A stretch of 8,878 nucleotides of DNA from Neisseriaceae bacterium (GTDB lineage Bacteria > Pseudomonadota > Gammaproteobacteria > Burkholderiales > Neisseriaceae): contig JAFSQZ010000029.1 in assembly GCA_017446355.1 (NCBI GenBank), positions 1 to 8,878 on the forward strand. The letters run 5' to 3'. A program made the translations under genes and the position numbers. Below are positions 5,744-8,878 of this stretch, in pieces. Each line of letters starts with the position of its first letter. Within the stretch, counting starts at the first letter, position 1. Under the pieces are notes generated by a model. The model had not been told where the DNA came from. It was given only the letters and a program-made list of their open reading frames with translations, and searched no databases.

Positions 5744-6421
5744 ATGAACACTCATCACATCAAAACACTTGTTATCGCGTTAGCTGCTACTTTCGCATTC
5801 AATGCCCAAGCTGCTGAAATACCCAATAGTGCCACTTTAAAATACAGCGGTAGCTACGGTATTCCAGCCACAATGACTTTTAAACGCAGCGGTAATCAAT
5901 ACACCGTTGTTGCCAACATCAATGTTCCACTTTACAAAATTCGCTTTGAAAGTGGTGGCAGCATCAATGGCAACCAACTTATCCCCAGTTACTACAAAGA
6001 CATTCGCAACGGCAAAACCTACGCTTCTGCAACGATGCGTGGCAAACAAATCACATACGGCAAAGCAGGTGAAAGCCAAACCAAAACCGTTAATGCACGC
6101 GTGATGGATTTGTTTACACTCTCTTGGCAACTGGCATTCAACGAAGGTAAATTGCCCAGCGGCATTAAAGTTACCAACGGTAAAAAACTCTATAACATTG
6201 GCAAATTAAGCCCAGCAGGTAGCAAACAAATCAGTTTATCTGGTGGCAAAACCACTGTAAAACAAGTTCGTTTGCAACGCGGTGATGACACTGTGCAATA
6301 CGCTTTTGCCACTAAATTAGGCAATATTCCTGCCATCATCAACTATAAAGATGGTGATAAAAATTATCATCTCACTTTAAAAAGCGTTAGCATTAACGGT
6401 CAAACCGTGAAACCGCAATAA
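5744..6421 (+). CDS. Exported DUF3108 domain protein
   Basis: A 225-residue protein with a clear signal peptide: the hydrophobic stretch LVIALAATFAF (9-19) followed by NAQA, with cleavage likely after Ala23. The mature part is rich in beta-strand-like segments, begins ATLKYSGSYGIPATMTFKRS and fits the DUF3108 pattern, including the FESGGSINGNQLIPSYY region (48-64), where the family commonly has G-x-I-x-x-x-x-L-x-P. It is predicted periplasmic or outer-membrane associated. Family function is not known to me beyond proposed envelope roles. ATG 5744 has AAGGA at 5732-5736. The leader (5642-5743) carries two DUS-like motifs, TTCAGGCAGCCA at 5643 and GCAGCCTGAA at 5710, in inverted arrangement. 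It converges on yggS across a structured gap. Confidence 0.8.
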   Translation: MNTHHIKTLVIALAATFAFNAQAAEIPNSATLKYSGSYGIPATMTFKRSGNQYTVVANINVPLYKIRFESGGSINGNQLIPSYYKDIRNGKTYASATMRGKQITYGKAGESQTKTVNARVMDLFTLSWQLAFNEGKLPSGIKVTNGKKLYNIGKLSPAGSKQISLSGGKTTVKQVRLQRGDDTVQYAFATKLGNIPAIINYKDGDKNYHLTLKSVSINGQTVKPQ

Positions 6422-6474
6422 TTTTGTACTTGATGTCTGGATTATTTTGGTAAACCGAAACTTTTGCAAAACGT

Positions 6475-6511
6475 GTCATTCTGACCTTGAACGAAGTGAA
6501 AGGGAAGAATT
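6475..6511 (+). repeat. GTCATTCTGA-type intergenic repeat
   Basis: The sequence starts GTCATTCTGA, has CGAAGTGAA in the middle and ends GAAGAATTT. This resembles a repeat type (GTCATTCTGAGCGAAGCGAAGAAT) found between genes in many unrelated bacteria. There is one copy here, slightly diverged, between two converging genes. Confidence 0.5.
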
Positions 6512-6523
6512 TTAATGATTTGT

Positions 6524-6585
6524 TTTAGAACCTGTGTTCGTCATCTTAAAAGCAAGATAGCAAGATAATGAATACAGGTTTTAAA
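6524..6585. repeat. 24-bp-stem inverted repeat between converging genes
   Basis: Arms 6524-6547 and 6562-6585 pair over 24 positions, from TTTAGAACCTGTG... to ...CACAGGTTTTAAA-like sequence, with four positions that pair only as G-U in one strand's RNA. The 14-base loop contains an AGCAAGAT direct repeat (6551-6558 and 6559-6566) that runs into the right arm. It ends 2 bases from the yggS stop. It may act as a transcription barrier between DUF3108 and yggS, or be a small mobile-type element. No T-run follows on either strand, so a classical terminator is not shown. Confidence 0.7.
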
Positions 6586-6587
6586 TG

Positions 6588-7289
6588 TTAATTTGCGGAC
6601 GAATAATCGCGTTGTCCAAAAATCGCGCTACCGATGCGTACCATTGTTGCACCACATTCAATCGCCATTTCCATATCTTGACTCATACCCATTGAAAGCG
6701 TATCAGCATTCGGCGCGATGGTTTGCAAGTCTTGCAACAATTGCTGCATTTGTGTGAATTGTTGGCGCAAAATCTCTGCGTTATCCGTGTTTTCAGCCAC
6801 ACACATTAAACCGCGTAGATTGAGATTTTTTAAAGGCAGTATTTGTTTGGCTAAACTCATCATTTCTGATGGCGCAATGCCGTGTTTGGCTGGATTGTTG
6901 GCAATATTGATTTCTATTAAAACATTTAAGGCAGGCAAATGAGAGGGACGTTGTTCATTTAAACGTTGCGCCAATTTTAAGCGATCCAAAGTGTGCAACC
7001 AATGCGCGTGTTCAGCAACGGGGCGACTTTTATTGCTTTGTACGTGTCCAATTATATGCCAAACCAAGTTCGAACAATCGGCTAAATCTTGAACTTTTTG
7101 CGCCCATTCTTGAATATAGTTTTCACCAAAATCACGTTGTCCTACTTGGTAAAGCGTGCGAATATCCGCGCTGGGAAAGGTTTTGCTAACGGCAATGAGT
7201 TGCACATTATCAGGCGTTCTTTTGGCGCGCAAAGCATTTTCTTGAATGCGTGTGCAAATATTTTGATATTGAGCGATTAACGGTTTCAT
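6588..7289 (-). CDS. yggS: YggS/PLPBP family pyridoxal phosphate homeostasis protein
   Basis: A 233-residue protein of the YggS family, which binds pyridoxal 5'-phosphate without known enzyme activity and keeps PLP and amino-acid pools in balance. It has the PLP lysine K36 in LIAVSKTFP, then VGQRDFGENYIQEW, WHIIGHVQSNK, LHTLDRLKLAQRLN, IEINIANNPAKHG, LRGLMC, LSMGMSQDMEMAIECGATMVRIGSAIFGQR, which are the expected blocks in order. I chose ATG 7289; the frame continues upstream to about 7334, but only from a TTG and through a DUS, giving an unconserved extension. A DUS lies one base before this ATG, and no other good ribosome site is visible. In many bacteria yggS neighbours proC or pilT; neither is here. 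Confidence 0.93.
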   Translation of the reverse strand: MKPLIAQYQNICTRIQENALRAKRTPDNVQLIAVSKTFPSADIRTLYQVGQRDFGENYIQEWAQKVQDLADCSNLVWHIIGHVQSNKSRPVAEHAHWLHTLDRLKLAQRLNEQRPSHLPALNVLIEINIANNPAKHGIAPSEMMSLAKQILPLKNLNLRGLMCVAENTDNAEILRQQFTQMQQLLQDLQTIAPNADTLSMGMSQDMEMAIECGATMVRIGSAIFGQRDYSSAN

Positions 7290-7290
7290 T

Positions 7291-7305
7291 TTCAGGCTGC
7301 CTGAA
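7291..7305. repeat. DNA uptake sequence in the yggS leader
   Basis: TTCAGGCTGCCTGAA, one base upstream of the yggS ATG. In yggS RNA it reads UUCAGGCAGCCUGAA and can fold as a 6-bp stem with a 3-base loop. Its AGG is the nearest Shine-Dalgarno-like sequence. Confidence 0.85.
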
Positions 7306-7342
7306 AGAAAAGTGCGTATTTTAACGCGAAACAAAAGATAAC

Positions 7343-7351
7343 TGTTAGAAT
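7343..7351 (+). promoter_or_regulatory. Candidate extended -10 promoter for tadA
   Basis: TGT-TAGAAT is an extended -10 in the 93-bp gap between the divergent yggS and tadA. It predicts a leader of about 25 bases. The leader includes a DUS core (TTCAGGCAGC, 7360-7369) and has no clear Shine-Dalgarno sequence before the ATG. Confidence 0.4.
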
Positions 7352-7382
7352 ACGCAGTTTTCAGGCAGCTTGCGCTAAAAAA

Positions 7383-8102
7383 ATGGAAAAACTAACCACG
7401 CCGCCTTTTGCGCCAAAAGTGATTGAATTATTAGCTCAATGTCAAATTTTGACACGTCAAGATGTGCAACAACAATCACCATGTGTGGCATTCTTATTGC
7501 TCAAAGAAAGTGGATTAAGTGTTACCAAAAGCGTGTTTTGGCAATTGGTGGCGTTTTCTTTGGGGAAAACCGTCAACACATTAAGCGATGATGAACGCGT
7601 TTTTTGGGCAAATGAATTAACAAAAACACCACCTGTTGCGCGTTTTCCTGATGAAAAAAGTATGCAATCATTTATGCGCGAAGCTTTGATTCAGGCAGCG
7701 TTGGCAGCTGAACAAAATGAAGTTCCTGTGGGTGCAGTCGTGGTGCATCAAAATCAAATTATTGCACGTGGATTGAATACTTGTGTGCGCGATTGCGATA
7801 TTAGCCACCACGCCGAAATCCAAGCATTGCGCCAAGCAGGGCAAGTTTTGGGCAATTATCGTTTACAAAATTGTGATGTTTATGTAAGCTTGGAGCCTTG
7901 TGCGATGTGTGCCAGCGCATTGATGCAAGCGCGTGTGCGACGTGTTATTTTTGCTGCGCGTGAACCGAAAACAGGTGCAGCAGGCAGTGTTATCAACTTG
8001 TTTGCACAAAAAACATTAAATCATCATACGGCGATTTTAGGCGGTGTGTTGGCAGATGAAGCACAAACGTTGTTGCAAAACTTTTTCAGGCAGCAACGAT
8101 GA
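7383..8102 (+). CDS. tadA: tRNA-specific adenosine deaminase with N-terminal extension
   Basis: A 239-residue protein. The C-terminal part, from about residue 92, is TadA, which converts adenosine 34 of tRNA-Arg(ACG) to inosine. It has EVPVGAVVV (113-121), HAEIQA (143-148; His143 binds zinc, Glu145 catalytic) and EPCAMCASAL (171-180; Cys173 and Cys176 bind zinc), then the AAREPKTGAAGS block. The first roughly 90 residues are extra compared with the 167-residue E. coli enzyme. They look helical (VAFLLLKESGLSVTKSVFWQLVAF) and resemble the TfoX C-terminal-type helix-hairpin domain seen fused to TadA in Neisseria. DUS cores lie in the leader (7360), in the gene (7690, encoding IQA) and near the stop (8085). 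sixA follows 16 bases after the stop, likely in the same operon. Confidence 0.93.
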   Translation: MEKLTTPPFAPKVIELLAQCQILTRQDVQQQSPCVAFLLLKESGLSVTKSVFWQLVAFSLGKTVNTLSDDERVFWANELTKTPPVARFPDEKSMQSFMREALIQAALAAEQNEVPVGAVVVHQNQIIARGLNTCVRDCDISHHAEIQALRQAGQVLGNYRLQNCDVYVSLEPCAMCASALMQARVRRVIFAAREPKTGAAGSVINLFAQKTLNHHTAILGGVLADEAQTLLQNFFRQQR

Positions 8103-8118
8103 ATATTGGAAGTAAAAA

Positions 8119-8571
8119 ATGAATATTATTTTATGGCGACACGCCGAAGCGAAATTTGATGTAAACGATTTGGCACGTGAACTCACACCAAAAGGAAAAA
8201 AACAAGCCAGCAAAATGGCGCGTATCTTAAAATCAATGCTGCCTGAACAAACCGAATGTTGGGTGTCTGAAGCAAAACGTAGCCAAGAAACCGCAGCATT
8301 TTTGCCCTATATCCAAAAAGTATGCAGCGCACTCAATCCCGAAGCACACCCAATGCAAATCGCGCAATTATTATTAGAAATTCCGAATGATAAAACTGTT
8401 GTCATTGTTGGACACCAGCCTTGGCTGGGACAATTATGCGCGTTTATGTTGAACCAACATTGGGAAACAAGCAGTTATTGGGCTATCAAAAAAGCAGCTT
8501 TTTGGTGGTTTGAGGCAGAAGTGGTTGATGAAGTATTTTTAGCAAAATTACAAAGTATGCGCGCGCCTTAA
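8119..8571 (+). CDS. sixA: SixA-like phosphohistidine phosphatase
   Basis: A 150-residue member of the small histidine phosphatase group. It has RHAEA (7-11) with the catalytic His8 nucleophile, SEAKRSQETA (50-59) in the place of the S-x-x-x-R-x-x-Q-T-A block, and VGHQPWLG (97-104) with the second active-site His99. SixA removes phosphate from histidine of phosphotransfer proteins (ArcB or NPr in E. coli); the target here is unknown. Length is close to E. coli SixA (161). ATG 8119 has GGAAG at 8108-8112. It probably shares a transcript with tadA, 16 bases upstream. A 9-base repeat, ATGAATATT, occurs at 8099-8107 and again at the start codon. A DUS core at 8239-8248 encodes Leu-Pro-Glu. No clear terminator follows. 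Confidence 0.88.
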   Translation: MNIILWRHAEAKFDVNDLARELTPKGKKQASKMARILKSMLPEQTECWVSEAKRSQETAAFLPYIQKVCSALNPEAHPMQIAQLLLEIPNDKTVVIVGHQPWLGQLCAFMLNQHWETSSYWAIKKAAFWWFEAEVVDEVFLAKLQSMRAP

Positions 8572-8666
8572 TCGGTATGATTTTTCTCAATTCACAATCA
8601 TTATCTTAAATTCTATTTTTGCAATCCAATGAGTTTTGCAAAGGTTTCAAATAATGAATAAAACAA

Positions 8667-8681
8667 TTCAGGCAGCCTGAA
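8667..8681. repeat. DNA uptake sequence, near-palindromic 15-mer
   Basis: TTCAGGCAGCCTGAA, about 96 bases after the sixA stop, in AT-rich flanks. It has both DUS dialect forms, one per strand, like the copy at 138-152. Confidence 0.85.
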
Positions 8682-8684
8682 CAT

Positions 8685-8807
8685 ATGGCATTAAAAACAA
8701 TGGCGGACTTGATTATTTCAAGAAGGTCAAAGGCGTGAACAAATGTTGAATATGACCACGTTTACCGATTGACAGATCCTGTAAAACCAAAATTAGAATT
8801 AAAATGA
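8685..8807 (+). pseudogene. Possible decayed coding fragment, unrecognised
   Basis: From ATG 8685 one frame runs 17 codons to TGA (8736-8738), then continues as TNVEYDHVYRLTDPVKPKLE to TGA at 8805-8807. A neighbouring frame reads GIKNNGGLDYFKKVKGVNK over 8687-8743 before its own stop. Either one gene has a nonsense codon, or a frameshift near 8740 joins the two frames. The composition looks protein-like, but I recognise no family and it is short, so chance is possible. Confidence 0.3.
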
Positions 8808-8878
8808 TTACATTACAATTTATTCTTTATAACCTCACCTTTCTTTTGGTGATAGCCCATTTCCTTGACAGTGCTAAA

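Larger units (their letters stand above)
8572..8878. other. 307-bp region after sixA, no intact gene
   Basis: AT-rich DNA with a DUS at 8667-8681, possible decayed coding sequence at 8685-8807, and nothing recognisable from 8808 to the window edge apart from a weak 5-bp stem (TCACC 8835, GGTGA 8848). A gene could begin or end beyond the edge, but none can be supported here. Confidence 0.6.

Noticed and set aside
8808..8878. Insertion sequence end or gene start at the right edge
   Set aside because: The minus strand reads some protein-like residues, but no transposase motif, terminal repeat or start can be identified in 70 bases.

Overview
The window looks like chromosomal DNA of a low-GC member of the Neisseriaceae, in the Simonsiella/Alysiella/Kingella range. 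The main evidence is a dense set of DNA uptake sequences (DUS) with cores GCTGCCTGAA (the AG-simDUS dialect) and GCAGCCTGAA (the AG-kingDUS dialect), about 22 by eye in 8.9 kb. The proteins also resemble Neisseria-type homologues, for example TadA with an N-terminal extension. The genus is an inference from the DUS dialect; no marker gene settles it.

Bases 1-1125 are accessory in character. A repeat-rich, non-coding 250 bp holds a direct repeat with a 179-bp period and a large inverted repeat with a DUS between its arms. It abuts a remnant of a VirB1-type lytic transglycosylase that lacks both ends, a trace of a lost conjugative or type IV secretion module. Next comes an intact type II toxin-antitoxin operon, brnT-brnA, with its own candidate promoter, operator and a good terminator.

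Bases 1127-2755 (minus strand) hold an ABC-F ATPase gene of the YbiT type. It is broken by one in-frame TAA at codon 53, while the rest of the frame is intact. A 388-bp gap with DUS and a dispersed palindromic repeat follows.

Bases 3144-5084 (minus strand) form a compact operon, lpxB-yacG-rnhB (lipid A synthesis, gyrase inhibitor, RNase HII). The 55-codon yacG overlaps the rnhB start, and a DUS forms the lpxB stop codon. On the plus strand dtd (D-aminoacyl-tRNA deacylase) diverges from lpxB and is followed by an exported DUF3108 protein.

Bases 6422-8571: a gap with a 24-bp-stem inverted repeat separates DUF3108 from the convergent yggS-type PLP-homeostasis gene. Diverging from yggS is tadA (tRNA adenosine deaminase), closely followed by a SixA-like phosphohistidine phosphatase. 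The last 300 bp contain a DUS and what looks like decayed coding sequence.

Most of the window is ordinary housekeeping sequence. I see no clear new multi-gene system. The points most worth checking are the ybiT nonsense codon, the VirB1 remnant at the repeat junction, the structured repeat at 1-250, and the way near-palindromic DUS are built into coding frames, a stop codon and a 5' leader.
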